Origin: Candidatus Hydrogenedentota bacterium
Lineage (GTDB): Bacteria; Hydrogenedentota; Hydrogenedentia; Hydrogenedentales; SLHB01
Assembly: GCA_007136375.1 (NCBI GenBank)
Contig: SLHB01000502.1
Span: 1 to 20,745, forward strand
Direction: 5' to 3'
DNA length: 20,745 bases
Shown here: piece by piece, positions 1 through 7,559 of the stretch
Layout: the number at the start of each line of letters is the position of its first letter
How positions within the stretch are numbered: the stretch's first letter is position 1
Notes under the pieces: model-generated
What the model was told of the DNA's origin: nothing
What the model saw: only the letters and a program-made list of their open reading frames with translations
Database searches by the model: none
Position numbers and translations under genes: made by a program

Positions 1-636
1 AGCGTGCTCTTCCAGCGGCCCCACGACCTCCACGTGACGGGCCGTCACCGGCTCACGGGCGCGGTCGTCTGCCGGTTGACCGCGGCGGGAGAGGAATTCC
101 TCCTGGAGTTCCCGACGGAGGATCTCGTGTTCTACGAGCTTGAGGGCGTCCGGTTCGCCAGCGTGCCCTTCAGCGTGTCGCCGGTCGACATCGTCCGGGA
201 GATGTTCATGCCGGAGACGTGGGACGCGTTACCGGCGAACCAGGTCCGCATGGTAGACTATGACGAAGATCAGGGCGTGGCCTTGCTGGAGATCGGATCG
301 CGCTGGCGGCCCCACCGCCGCGTCTACGCCGCCGGCCCGCCATGGGTTGTGGTCCGCAACGAACGGCTGGGCCCCGGCGGGAATCCCATCGCCGTGACGA
401 CCCTGTCAAGCTACCGCGAAATCAACGGCTTCCGCTTTCCCGCGGAAATCAACGCCGAGTATCCCCACGAAGACACCGTAATGGCCTTTAGTTTCCGCGC
501 CATTGAAGCCAACCCGGAACTGGATGATGACCTCTTCACGATCGACGAACGCTACCGCGCCGCCTACACCGGGGGTGAAGCCCCCCCTGCTGAGCAGCCT
601 GCTCCCCCAGGAAATCGCGGACGCATTGGACCTTGA
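1..636 (+). CDS. LolA/DUF4292-like lipoprotein-type protein, C-terminal part
   Basis: The frame is open from base 1, so the start lies upstream and only about 211 C-terminal residues are visible. The visible part alternates short beta-type segments (LHVTGRHRLTGAVVCRLTAA, EEFLLEFPTEDLVFYELEG) with a later conserved-looking block (SSYREINGFRFPAEINAEYP). This resembles the half-barrel fold of LolA/LolB or DUF4292 outer-membrane lipoprotein-sorting relatives; it is a fold-level guess, not a motif match. No signal peptide or lipobox can be checked because the N-terminus is missing. The last 20 or so residues are Pro/Gly-rich and overlap the rlmN start region out of frame, so that tail is probably not functionally constrained. 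The function is unproven. Confidence 0.6.
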   Translation, partial: SVLFQRPHDLHVTGRHRLTGAVVCRLTAAGEEFLLEFPTEDLVFYELEGVRFASVPFSVSPVDIVREMFMPETWDALPANQVRMVDYDEDQGVALLEIGSRWRPHRRVYAAGPPWVVVRNERLGPGGNPIAVTTLSSYREINGFRFPAEINAEYPHEDTVMAFSFRAIEANPELDDDLFTIDERYRAAYTGGEAPPAEQPAPPGNRGRIGP

Positions 637-1603
637 GCCCTACCGCGGGCGGCAGATCTTCCGCTGGATACACCAGAAGGGCGTCCAGGATTTAGCGGAC
701 ATGAGCGACCTGCCCAAGGAGTTGCGCCAGCGCGCCGCCCATCAGGTCCGCATCGAACCGCTGGAGACCGTCCAACTCGCGGAATCCCAGCGTTCCGCGG
801 GGACGCGCAAGGCCGTCTTCCGCCTCGCCGACGGCGAAACCGTCGAGTCCGTGCTCATCCGCGACCGGGACCGCGCCACCCTGTGCCTTTCCAGCCAAGT
901 GGGCTGCGCGGTCAAGTGTTCCTTTTGCGCCACGGGCCTGTCAGGCTACAAGCGGAACCTCGCGCCCGGCGAAATCGCGGCGCAGGCCTCCGCCATGCTC
1001 GCCGGCGTTGACCTTGACGGACGCAAGCCGAACATCGTCTATATGGGCATGGGCGAACCCTTCCGCAACTATGGCGCCGTTATGAAGAGCGCCGAACTGC
1101 TCATGGACCCGAACGGCCTGAACATCGGGCAACGCCGCATTACCATTTCGACCGTGGGCGAGGTGAACGGCGTCCGGCGCTTCGCCCACGAGCCGTGGCA
1201 GGTGCGCCTGAGCGTGTCCCTCCACGCCGCCAACGACGCCCTCCGCTCCGTCCTCGTGCCGCTGAACCGGAAGTACCCTCTCGCCGAACTGCGCGAGAGC
1301 ATCGAGTACTACATCCTCGCGAGCGGCCGCCAGATCACCTTCGAGTGGACCCTCCTCGAAGGCGTGAACGATCTGCCCGAACACGCCAAGGAACTCGCCG
1401 AGTTCATGGACGGACTGAAGGCCACCGTCAACCTCATTCCCTACAATCCCGTGGAAGAACTTGACTACAAGGCGCCCAGCCGGAAGCGTTGCGAAGCCTT
1501 CCGCGACATGCTCGCCCGCAAAGGCGTCACCGCCACCCTCCGCCGCGAGCGCGGCCAAGACATCAGCGCCGCCTGCGGCCAACTCCGCCGCCAAACCGCG
1601 TGA
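575..1603 (+). CDS. rlmN: 23S rRNA (adenine-2503-C2) methyltransferase RlmN
   Basis: Radical-SAM enzyme that methylates C2 of A2503 in 23S rRNA and, in many bacteria, A37 of some tRNAs. With the GTG start at 575 it has 342 residues, near the usual family length. The [4Fe-4S]/SAM motif CAVKCSFC supplies C111, C115 and C118. C104 in the preceding RATLCLSSQVGC block and C334 in SAACGQL match the two conserved cysteines used in the ping-pong methyl transfer. The YMGMGEP and RITISTVG blocks are also typical. The N-terminal piece GRQIFRWIHQKG is the usual substrate-binding accessory domain. The start is uncertain: the frame is open upstream to TTG 503 and ATG 524/527, but residues before 575 are low-complexity and lie inside the upstream gene. 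A start at 575 still leaves a 62-base out-of-frame overlap. No good ribosome-binding site decides the choice. Confidence 0.95.
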   Translation: MKPPLLSSLLPQEIADALDLEPYRGRQIFRWIHQKGVQDLADMSDLPKELRQRAAHQVRIEPLETVQLAESQRSAGTRKAVFRLADGETVESVLIRDRDRATLCLSSQVGCAVKCSFCATGLSGYKRNLAPGEIAAQASAMLAGVDLDGRKPNIVYMGMGEPFRNYGAVMKSAELLMDPNGLNIGQRRITISTVGEVNGVRRFAHEPWQVRLSVSLHAANDALRSVLVPLNRKYPLAELRESIEYYILASGRQITFEWTLLEGVNDLPEHAKELAEFMDGLKATVNLIPYNPVEELDYKAPSRKRCEAFRDMLARKGVTATLRRERGQDISAACGQLRRQTA

Positions 1604-1693
1604 GTCCGCGCCACGCCGGGAAGACGCCTCCCTACGCTGGCGCGCGCCCCGTGTGGCCAACGCGGTAGGCCCGCCTGAACGAATCTCCACGAA

Positions 1694-1728
1694 AATCTGA
1701 TCGCTCTTTCCCCAAAATGCCATATACT
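1694..1728 (+). promoter_or_regulatory. Candidate sigma-type promoter upstream of the ECF sigma gene (copy A)
   Basis: AATCTGATCGCT at 1694-1705, then 15 bases, then CATATACT at 1721-1728. The hexamer TATACT (1723-1728) sits 17 bases after the box, the distance expected between -35 and -10 elements, but no TTGACA-like -35 is present. An identical 12-base box with identical spacing precedes the pilus-like operon at 2985. It lies 29 bases ahead of the sigma-factor ATG. Confidence 0.55.
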
Positions 1729-1756
1729 GGCAGCGAAGTCATGGAAAGGCGATCTG

Positions 1757-2368
1757 ATGACCGGCCGGACATCCGAAACCGACGTGGCGTTGATGGAGCG
1801 GGTGCGCGAGGACGACGAGCCCGCGTTCGCGTTACTGTATCAGCGCTACACCGGAAAACTGCAGAACTTCTTCTACGCCTTGGGCCGGGAGACCGACACA
1901 GCGGAAGACCTGGCGCAAGACACCTTCATGCGTGTGTGGCGCCTGCGCCGCCGCTACGCCGCCACGGGCCCTTTCCCCGCCTATCTCTTCGCCATCGCCC
2001 GCTTTGTCTGGCTGGAGCATTGCCGCCGGATGGGCCGCGAGGCCCGGCTCGGCTCGCGCTTCGACCTTGACGGGCCAACGCCCATCACTCCCGCAGCACC
2101 GGCGCCGCGGCCCGATGAGCGCGCGGAACAGGCCGAGGAAGACGCGCGAGTTCGCGCCGTGCTGGACGCCGTGCTGGACGCGTTGCCGGACGACCAGCGG
2201 ATGGCCCTCGTGCTCCGAATCATGGAAGGACTGTCCCTCGAAGAGACAGCGTCTGTGTTGCAGTGTCCCGTAAACACGGTGCGATCCCGGCGGCTGGCGG
2301 CGTTGAAGAAGCTGCGCGAAGCGCTCCGCAAGCATCGGATCCACGGTAATGCGAGGTGGCCTCAATGA
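1757..2368 (+). CDS. ECF-type RNA polymerase sigma factor (sigma-70 family)
   Basis: A 203-residue extracytoplasmic-function sigma factor. Region sigma-2 covers about residues 22-92 (EPAFALLYQRYTGKLQNFFY, then DTAEDLAQDTFMRVWR and a PFPAYLFAIARFVWLEHCRR helix). A Pro/Ala/Glu-rich linker follows (about 93-128). Sigma-4 spans about 134-190, with LPDDQRMALVLRIMEGLSLEETA and the helix-turn-helix PVNTVRSRRLAALKKLREAL. A GGAAAGG ribosome-binding site (1743-1749) stands 7 bases before the ATG. The stop overlaps the start of the next gene, a zinc-finger anti-sigma factor, in an ATGA, so the two are probably translationally coupled. The ECF subgroup and the inducing signal cannot be read from the sequence. 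A promoter-like box shared with the downstream secretion/pilus operon suggests autoregulation and control of that operon. Confidence 0.93.
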   Translation: MTGRTSETDVALMERVREDDEPAFALLYQRYTGKLQNFFYALGRETDTAEDLAQDTFMRVWRLRRRYAATGPFPAYLFAIARFVWLEHCRRMGREARLGSRFDLDGPTPITPAAPAPRPDERAEQAEEDARVRAVLDAVLDALPDDQRMALVLRIMEGLSLEETASVLQCPVNTVRSRRLAALKKLREALRKHRIHGNARWPQ

Positions 2369-2907
2369 ACTGCTTGGATTGTCAAGAAGCGCTGGTTGAC
2401 TGGCTTGATGGCGCGTTGCCGTTCTATGAGCACATGGCGGTGTCGGCCCATGTGGCCCATTGCGAAGACTGCCAGGCCGAGGTCAACGAATGGCGGGCGG
2501 TGTTCGGCGCGTTGCGCCGCGCGTTGCGGCATCCCTACCCCGTGGCTGCATATATGCCCTTGCAGGAGGCCATCGAGCCGGTTCCCCTCACGCGCTGGGA
2601 GCATGCCAGCCCCGCGCTGACCCGCCTTGCCGCCGCCGCTGGCATTGCGGCGATCACCGTCACGGGCCTCATGACGGGACCCGACGTTGTGAAAGCGTCG
2701 GGCGACGCCGCTCTGAGCGCCCTGTCGCACAGTGAAACGGGGCACGCGCTAGTCCGTCAACGAGAGCAGCTTGCCGAGGTCTACGCTTGGCTGGATGGCG
2801 CCGGGAGCTCCGCTGCTCCCTCCGAAGACCCGGAAGCCCCGCCGCGTGATAGTGTGGCCTTAATCGAGAATCGATACTCCCAGTCCAGCGACGTTTTCCG
2901 GGCTTAA
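2365..2907 (+). CDS. Membrane anti-sigma factor with N-terminal zinc finger (ZAS/zf-HC2 type)
   Basis: A 180-residue protein whose N-terminus has the zinc-binding anti-sigma signature: C3 and C6, then H29-x3-C33-x2-C36 (HVAHCEDC). One hydrophobic segment at about residues 86-103 (LTRLAAAAGIAAITVTGLM) would anchor it in the inner membrane. The remaining roughly 75 residues, polar and Ser/Pro/Glu-rich, would lie outside, with no recognisable sensor domain. The ATG at 2365 is favoured over the in-frame GTG at 2356 because a GAGG (2353-2356) lies 8 bases upstream and because it overlaps the sigma stop by ATGA. It presumably binds and restrains the ECF sigma factor encoded just upstream. The HxxxCxxC motif may be redox-sensitive, as in the ZAS family, but this is inference. 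Confidence 0.88.
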   Translation: MNCLDCQEALVDWLDGALPFYEHMAVSAHVAHCEDCQAEVNEWRAVFGALRRALRHPYPVAAYMPLQEAIEPVPLTRWEHASPALTRLAAAAGIAAITVTGLMTGPDVVKASGDAALSALSHSETGHALVRQREQLAEVYAWLDGAGSSAAPSEDPEAPPRDSVALIENRYSQSSDVFRA

Positions 2908-2984
2908 CCACTGACCGGTAAATCCCGCGGGACTGTCCTGTCCTCCTGCCCCGGGGCGGCTTCGAATCGCCACGCGTTTCACCG

Positions 2985-3019
2985 AATCTGATCGCTTTTC
3001 CCTGCCTCTGTCATAGATT
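2985..3019 (+). promoter_or_regulatory. Candidate sigma-type promoter upstream of the pilus-like operon (copy B)
   Basis: AATCTGATCGCT at 2985-2996 is followed after 15 bases by CATAGATT (3012-3019). Box, spacing and CATA match copy A at 1694 exactly. The aligned -10 position reads TAGATT. The intervening bases are also pyrimidine-rich in both copies (TTTCCC). It lies 58 bases before the GspF start and so would serve the operon 3078-9299. Confidence 0.55.
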
Positions 3020-3077
3020 ATGTGTGGCGCACGGCGGAAGGCACGCCGCGCCGGACGCAATGCATGGGAGAAGCAGG

Positions 3078-4313
3078 ATGCCGACATACCGCTATCGGGC
3101 CATTGACCCGAACGGTGATCCGGTCGAAGCGGTCATCGAAGAAGCCTCGGCGCGCCGGGCCACGCTAACCCTCGAAGAACGAGGCTATCAGGTCAGCCAA
3201 GTCGAGGCCGTCGAAGAAAAGCGGCCCTGGCTCCGGCGCGGTCCGCTGACATGGAACGACCTCGCCTTTCTCAACGAACAACTGGCCTACATCACACGTA
3301 GCGGCCTACCGTTGGGGCCGGCCATCCGGGCGTTGTCCGAGGACATCCGCAATCCGCGCCTGCAACCAGTCCTCACGGAGTTGCAGGACGCGCTGAATGG
3401 CGGCATGGCGCTATCGGACGCCCTTGAGGTCCACCGCGCGAAATTGCCGCCCTTCTACGTCAGCCTCGTGCAGGCCGGAGAGAAAGCAGGCAACCTCGCG
3501 GCCGTGCTCGATGCGGTGACCCAGCACGCGCGGACCATGGCTAGCGCGGTGAACCGGCTCCAGATCATCATGATATACCCGGCGATTCTCCTGGTGGCGG
3601 GCACTGGACTCGTCGCGCTTCTCGCCATCGTCGTCGCGCCAGAGATGGCGGCTGCGTTGGCGGACATGGACACACCCGTGCCCGCGGTGACACGCATGTG
3701 GGCGGGTTTCGGCGAATGGTTGCAAAGCTACGGCGTGGGCGTGCTGCTTTTCGCCGCGGTGGTCGCTGCTACGAGCAAACTCGCGTTGAATCGAACGCAG
3801 GACCGTCGCATTATCGAGAACTTCAAGGAACTAATTATCCGCCGGGTACCCGTCATGGCCCGCATCCGGCGTGAAGGCGCGCTGACGCGGTTCACGGAAA
3901 CGCTCGCGCTTATGTTGCGCGCCGGTGTTCCGTTGCCGGACAGTGTGGAGCTTGCCGCCCGCGCGTCGGGGAGCCCACGGTTGACGCGGGCGGGCCTTCA
4001 AGCGCGCGCCGCCGTCGAAAACGGCGCTCCTCTGGCGGACGCCCTGGCCGAGAGGCAATCGTTTCCAGCGCTCTACATCTGGTCGCTGCGGGCCGCGGAG
4101 GATCAGGGCGGACTCGAACAGGGCCTCTCGCAACTCGCGGCGGATCAACGACAGTGGTTCAACAATTACCTGGCGCGCGCGCAGGTCTATCTCTTGCCGG
4201 GGATCATCATTCTGTTGGGGATTGTCCTTGGACTGAGCTTCCTTAGCGTTTATTACCCCGTATTGACCTTTACGGACGCTTATGCCAACGCCGGCGTTGG
4301 CGTGTTGAGGTAG
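3078..4313 (+). CDS. gspF: Type II secretion/type IV pilus inner-membrane platform protein, GspF/PilC family
   Basis: A 411-residue protein of normal GspF/PilC length. It begins with the family's N-terminal signature (YRYRAIDPNGDPVEAVIEE). Two T2SSF domains follow, at about residues 62-185 and 265-388. The first carries ITRSGLPLGPAIRAL and LVQAGEKAGNLAAVLD; the second carries LMLRAGVPLPDSVELAA and LRAAEDQGGLEQGL. Membrane segments lie near 165-190, 215-235 and 370-395. In known systems this protein couples the cytoplasmic GspE/PilB motor to pseudopilin assembly. The ATG at 3078 is chosen over an in-frame upstream start at 3024 because GGGAGAAG (3066-3073) lies just ahead of it and the homologous N-terminus begins there. 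It is the first gene of the operon and is followed after 4 bases by a second, divergent GspF-like gene. Confidence 0.93.
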   Translation: MPTYRYRAIDPNGDPVEAVIEEASARRATLTLEERGYQVSQVEAVEEKRPWLRRGPLTWNDLAFLNEQLAYITRSGLPLGPAIRALSEDIRNPRLQPVLTELQDALNGGMALSDALEVHRAKLPPFYVSLVQAGEKAGNLAAVLDAVTQHARTMASAVNRLQIIMIYPAILLVAGTGLVALLAIVVAPEMAAALADMDTPVPAVTRMWAGFGEWLQSYGVGVLLFAAVVAATSKLALNRTQDRRIIENFKELIIRRVPVMARIRREGALTRFTETLALMLRAGVPLPDSVELAARASGSPRLTRAGLQARAAVENGAPLADALAERQSFPALYIWSLRAAEDQGGLEQGLSQLAADQRQWFNNYLARAQVYLLPGIIILLGIVLGLSFLSVYYPVLTFTDAYANAGVGVLR

Positions 4314-4317
4314 TCCC

Positions 4318-5580
4318 ATGACCAATTGGTGGCGCCGCATAGCAGGGAGGCGCATCGGCTCATCGAAGCGATCTTCGCCGGTCCAACGGCCCGAGCCGCT
4401 TGAGGACAAGCCGGTGACGCCTACGCTGTCACGGTGGAGGGCGCGGTTGAGTAGTCGTCTATCTAAGAGAATTGAAGTCGTCTCCGATCGCCGCTGGAAG
4501 GGTCCCGTGTACATTAACCCTCGCATCCTCGCGCCCAGTTCCCCCACCCTGCGTTCCGAGGATCTGATTCGGATCACCCAAGGCCTTGCGTTAATTGTCC
4601 GCGCGAACCGGCCGTTGCCCGAGGGTCTTGAGCACATGGAGAAGGATTTGCCAAGCCCGTGGTTGCCAAGGCTGTTCCGCGTATTGCGGTCCGATCTGGA
4701 GGCGGGTTTGAGCTTGCCCGACGCCATGGCGGCGCGGCCGCGTTTCTTTCCGGCGGACTACGTGGCGCGGGTGCGGGCGGGCTACGAGACGGGGGCGCTT
4801 GCGGATGCGCTCGAAGCCCTTGCGCAAGACTTGACCTTCGAGCACGAACGCAACGCCTATGTGGGCGGGAAACTGCTTTACGTGGGTCTGTTGAGCGTTG
4901 TCGTTTTGGTCGCTGCCGCGCTTACCGGCATACATACCACACCCGCGCTCGTCGAGAGCCTTCAGGACTACGGGGAACCCTTGCGCGCGCCTGTCGAAGC
5001 TGGCGCGCTCTGGGCCGGGCTCGGCGCTGGAGGGCTTGTGGCCGCAGTGTTTGGCGTGGCTGTGCTTCGCTGCCGCCCCTTTTCCGGGCCGGGGCGCTTC
5101 TTACGGCGGTTGCTGAGCCGTGTGCTTGGGCCGATCCCCCTGGTTGGGCCTTGGCTGGCGCGGCAGAACCTCGCGACGGCTTCGGACATTACGGCGCGGC
5201 TGATCGAAGCGGACGCGCCCCTGGATGAAGCCTTGGGTGCGGCGGCCAAGGCCCCCCTCGACCCGCGGTACGCCGCTGTGTTTGGGCGCATGGCGGATCA
5301 CGTGCGCGCAGGATTGAGTCTCACGGAGGCGGCGGACGCCGAGCACGCCGTGCTCCCCCGAAGTTACCGCGCCTTCGTCGCCTGCGGCGAGCGCGCCGGC
5401 AGGCTTGCCGAGACGTTGCGGCAGACGGCGGCGTTCTATCGGACGCGGAACGACAAGGTCGCGCGGATCACTTGGGATGTTGTGTTGCCGTGCGCAATTC
5501 TGGTCTTGGGTGGATGCGTATTCGCGACGGTCTACGTGGTTTTTGGGGCGAACATGGCCCTTATCGAGGCCATGTTGTGA
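4318..5580 (+). CDS. Second, divergent GspF/PilC-like platform protein
   Basis: A 420-residue protein with two T2SSF-type halves. LIVRANRPLPEGLEHM and VRAGYETGALADALEALAQD mark the first; RLIEADAPLDEALGAAAK and FVACGERAGRLAETLRQTA mark the second. Hydrophobic segments lie near residues 183-205, 230-250 and 390-412, giving the same three-segment plan as the preceding gene. The N-terminal 80 residues are Arg/Ser-rich and lack the YRYRA.D..G start seen in ordinary GspF, so this half of the protein is unusual. Overall identity to the neighbouring GspF looks low. It starts 4 bases after its neighbour's stop, with a GAGG just upstream. It may partner the first GspF as a heteromeric platform or be a specialised paralogue; the sequence cannot distinguish these. 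Confidence 0.85.
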   Translation: MTNWWRRIAGRRIGSSKRSSPVQRPEPLEDKPVTPTLSRWRARLSSRLSKRIEVVSDRRWKGPVYINPRILAPSSPTLRSEDLIRITQGLALIVRANRPLPEGLEHMEKDLPSPWLPRLFRVLRSDLEAGLSLPDAMAARPRFFPADYVARVRAGYETGALADALEALAQDLTFEHERNAYVGGKLLYVGLLSVVVLVAAALTGIHTTPALVESLQDYGEPLRAPVEAGALWAGLGAGGLVAAVFGVAVLRCRPFSGPGRFLRRLLSRVLGPIPLVGPWLARQNLATASDITARLIEADAPLDEALGAAAKAPLDPRYAAVFGRMADHVRAGLSLTEAADAEHAVLPRSYRAFVACGERAGRLAETLRQTAAFYRTRNDKVARITWDVVLPCAILVLGGCVFATVYVVFGANMALIEAML

Positions 5581-5668
5581 TCTTCCGCGGAGACACGGGA
5601 CCGAAGGCGCATGTGCGGCTCCCAGCGGTCCCCTTGGCAACGGGTGTTGTGTGGCTGTGGAGCAAGAG

Positions 5669-6985
5669 ATGGTCAACGAAATCATGTCCGAAACCTTGAA
5701 GCCCGAACCCGCGGCGCTGGCGAAGCGCACGCAACTTGACGCGATCGGTGAACGGTTGAGCGCCATCCTCGCACAAGGGGAGCAGGGCGCCGTCGACGCC
5801 GTCGACCAGATTCTTCAGACCGCCGCGGATCTGCGGGCGAGTGACATCCACTTCGAGCCGTGGGAGGAGGCCGTTTCGTTGCGTTACCGCCTCGACGGCC
5901 TGCTGCACGACGTGGCGCGGTTGCCGAAGGCGCATCAGGAGCGGCTCGTCGCGCGCATCAAAGTGCTCGCGCGCATGGCCGTGTACCACAAGCACGCGCC
6001 GCAAGACGGCCGGATCGATCCGGATCGCAGCCGGTGTGGTTGCGCCTTCCGCGTGGCGGCGTTCCCCACGATTTACGGGGAAAAGGTGTCCCTGCGTTTG
6101 CTTGGCGAACAGGACCGGCCGCTGAGTCTTAACGAACTCGGCCTTTCCCAACCGGTCACTGACACCCTGCGGCGCCTCGCCGGACGCGCCAGTGGCGTGT
6201 TGTTGCTTACGGGGCCGAGCTCCAGCGGGAAGACGACGACGATCTACGCGTTGCTCCGCGCGCTCATGGCGGACCGCGAAACGCCGCCTCACGTGGTGAC
6301 CATCGAGGACCCCGTTGAATACCGGCTCGGCAATGTGGCGCAAACCCAGATCGGCCCGCCCACGGAGCTGACCTTCGCGACGGCGTTGCGTTCGTTGCTG
6401 CGCCAGGATCCGGAGGTCATTGTCGTTGGCGAGATCCGCGACGCCGAGACCGCGCACATGGCGATCCAAGCGGGGCTCACCGGCCATCTCGTGATCAGCA
6501 CCATCCATTGCGGCACGGCGGCGGGCGTGTTCACGCGCTTGCTCGACATGGGCGTTGAGCAGTTTCTCGTGGCCTCGTCGGTGGCCGGCGTGCTCGCGCA
6601 GCGGCTTGTGCGCAGGGTCTGCGAGGCGTGCGCGGCGCCCTATACGCCCGGCCCACATCTGCTGTCGGCTTTTTCGTTGAGCGCCGAAGGCGGTTACCGG
6701 CGAGGCCAGGGTTGTCTGGCGTGCCAGGGGATTGGATACAAGGGGCGGACCGCCCTGGGCGAACTGCTCCTTGTCGACGACGCGCTGTCCGAGGCGGTGC
6801 TCGCCCGGAAACGGACGCGGGCGCTGCATGGCGTTGCGATGGACAGCGGGATGCGGCCCCTGCTTCTGGACGGATTGGACAAAGCGCGCGGGGGCGTGAC
6901 AACGGTCGAGGAGATACTCCGGGTGCTGCCGCCGGAGGTGAAGCAGCCGGAACGGGAGGAGCGCGATGATGGCCGCCATGAATAG
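5669..6985 (+). CDS. gspE: Secretion/pilus assembly ATPase, GspE/PilB family (short form)
   Basis: A 438-residue T2SSE-family hexameric ATPase that would power pseudopilus assembly. Walker A is GPSSSGKTTT (residues 182-191; most relatives have GPTGSGKTTT). The Asp box is VVTIEDPVEY. Walker B is EVIVVGEIRDAETA (249 onward), followed by the His box AGLTGHLVISTIHCGTA. A zinc-binding tetracysteine lies at C318/C321 and C349/C352 (CEAC, CLAC). The early block LRASDIHFEPWEEAVSLRYRLDG is the usual N2 region. The separate N-terminal MshEN/GspE-N domain of longer PilB and GspE proteins is absent. ATG 5669 is preferred because GGAG (5658-5661) lies 7 bases upstream; GTG 5651/5657 and ATG 5684 are alternatives. 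The frame stays open back to 5405, but that part reads as an overlap with the previous gene. Confidence 0.93.
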   Translation: MVNEIMSETLKPEPAALAKRTQLDAIGERLSAILAQGEQGAVDAVDQILQTAADLRASDIHFEPWEEAVSLRYRLDGLLHDVARLPKAHQERLVARIKVLARMAVYHKHAPQDGRIDPDRSRCGCAFRVAAFPTIYGEKVSLRLLGEQDRPLSLNELGLSQPVTDTLRRLAGRASGVLLLTGPSSSGKTTTIYALLRALMADRETPPHVVTIEDPVEYRLGNVAQTQIGPPTELTFATALRSLLRQDPEVIVVGEIRDAETAHMAIQAGLTGHLVISTIHCGTAAGVFTRLLDMGVEQFLVASSVAGVLAQRLVRRVCEACAAPYTPGPHLLSAFSLSAEGGYRRGQGCLACQGIGYKGRTALGELLLVDDALSEAVLARKRTRALHGVAMDSGMRPLLLDGLDKARGGVTTVEEILRVLPPEVKQPEREERDDGRHE

Positions 6986-7559
6986 CCAGCGCGGGACGGG
7001 GGAGGAGTTACATCCCCCTAAATCCCCCTTAAAAGGGGGACTTTGTGCGCACGTCGATGGGAATTGGGCGTCGAAGGGGGGCTTTCGTTGCGTCGGCGTC
7101 TCGTCCGCAATGGGATGCCGCCTGGAAGGCGGCGGTACGGATTTACATCCCCCTAAGTCCTCCAAGAAAGCGGGACCTTGCAGCGGTTTCGCGCTGGTCG
7201 AGCTGATTGCCGCGCTGTTCGTGTTGAGCGCGGGCGTCTTCGGGGCCATCACGCTCTATGACACGGGTATGGAGCGCATGCGCGCGCAGCAGGAGGAGCT
7301 GATGGCCATGTCGGTCCTGCAGTACGCGATGGAGCCGGTTCAAGCCATGGACGCCATGGGCCTCGACACCTGGAGCAATACCGAAACCGCGCCGCCGGGC
7401 ATGCAGCATCTGGAAGACGCCGGTATGGAGCGGCTGGTGAGCGCGCGGACCGAAGGCCTCTTCGAAGTTCAGGCGATCTTGCGTTGGCGCGGCGCGGGCG
7501 GACGCGTCATGGAGCGCAGCCTGACCACCTTGGTGTACGCCGGGGAGCATGGGCCATGA
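6966..7559 (+). CDS. PilV/GspI-like pseudopilin with repeat-extended leader
   Basis: The prepilin peptidase signature GFALVELIAALFVLSAGVFGAITLY places cleavage between G74 and F75 with Glu at +5, followed by the long hydrophobic helix of type IV pilins. The mature part is about 123 residues and resembles the PilV/GspI class. The leader is unusually long, 74 residues against a usual 5-30. It contains two copies of a C/G-rich repeat (7008-7045 and 7143-7180), both translated as LHPPKS-type peptides. A strong AGGAG (6957-6961) stands 4-7 bases before ATG 6966/6969, so translation probably does begin there and overlaps the gspE stop by 20 bases. An in-frame ATG at 7110 would give a more ordinary 26-residue leader but lacks a ribosome-binding site. 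It belongs to the pilus-like operon. Confidence 0.82.
   Translation: MMAAMNSQRGTGEELHPPKSPLKGGLCAHVDGNWASKGGFRCVGVSSAMGCRLEGGGTDLHPPKSSKKAGPCSGFALVELIAALFVLSAGVFGAITLYDTGMERMRAQQEELMAMSVLQYAMEPVQAMDAMGLDTWSNTETAPPGMQHLEDAGMERLVSARTEGLFEVQAILRWRGAGGRVMERSLTTLVYAGEHGP
7008..7045 (+). repeat. C/G-rich palindromic repeat, copy 1 (inside the pilin leader)
   Basis: A 38-base unit with two CCCCCTAAAT/CCCCCTT runs followed by AAAAGGGGGACTTTG. The arms CCCCCTT (7024-7030) and AAGGGGG (7033-7039) form a tight hairpin. From memory, this sequence style matches dispersed palindromic repeats found in many copies in several bacterial phyla. It is read in frame as LHPPKSPLKGGLC. A further partial piece, AAGGGGGGCTTTCG, follows at about 7074-7087. 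Confidence 0.8.
7143..7180 (+). repeat. C/G-rich palindromic repeat, copy 2 (diverged)
   Basis: Aligned without gaps to 7008-7045, it matches at 31 of 38 positions. The offset is 135 bases, exactly 45 codons, so both copies are translated in the same frame (LHPPKSSKKAGPC here). The hairpin arms are degraded by substitutions (CCTCC, GCGGG). Copy 2 ends two codons before the prepilin cleavage site. Confidence 0.75.

Noticed and set aside
1604..1690. Search for an intrinsic terminator after rlmN
   Set aside because: GC-rich self-complementary bits such as GGCGCGCGCC exist but no stem followed by a T-run was found.
941..1723. 260-codon open frame on the - strand opposite rlmN
   Set aside because: Shadow of rlmN codon bias; no motif and no ribosome-binding site.
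5561..7252. 563-codon open frame on the - strand opposite gspE
   Set aside because: It is the mirror of a gene with every GspE motif. Composition is Arg/His/Pro-rich with no family resemblance, as expected for antisense frames in GC-rich DNA.
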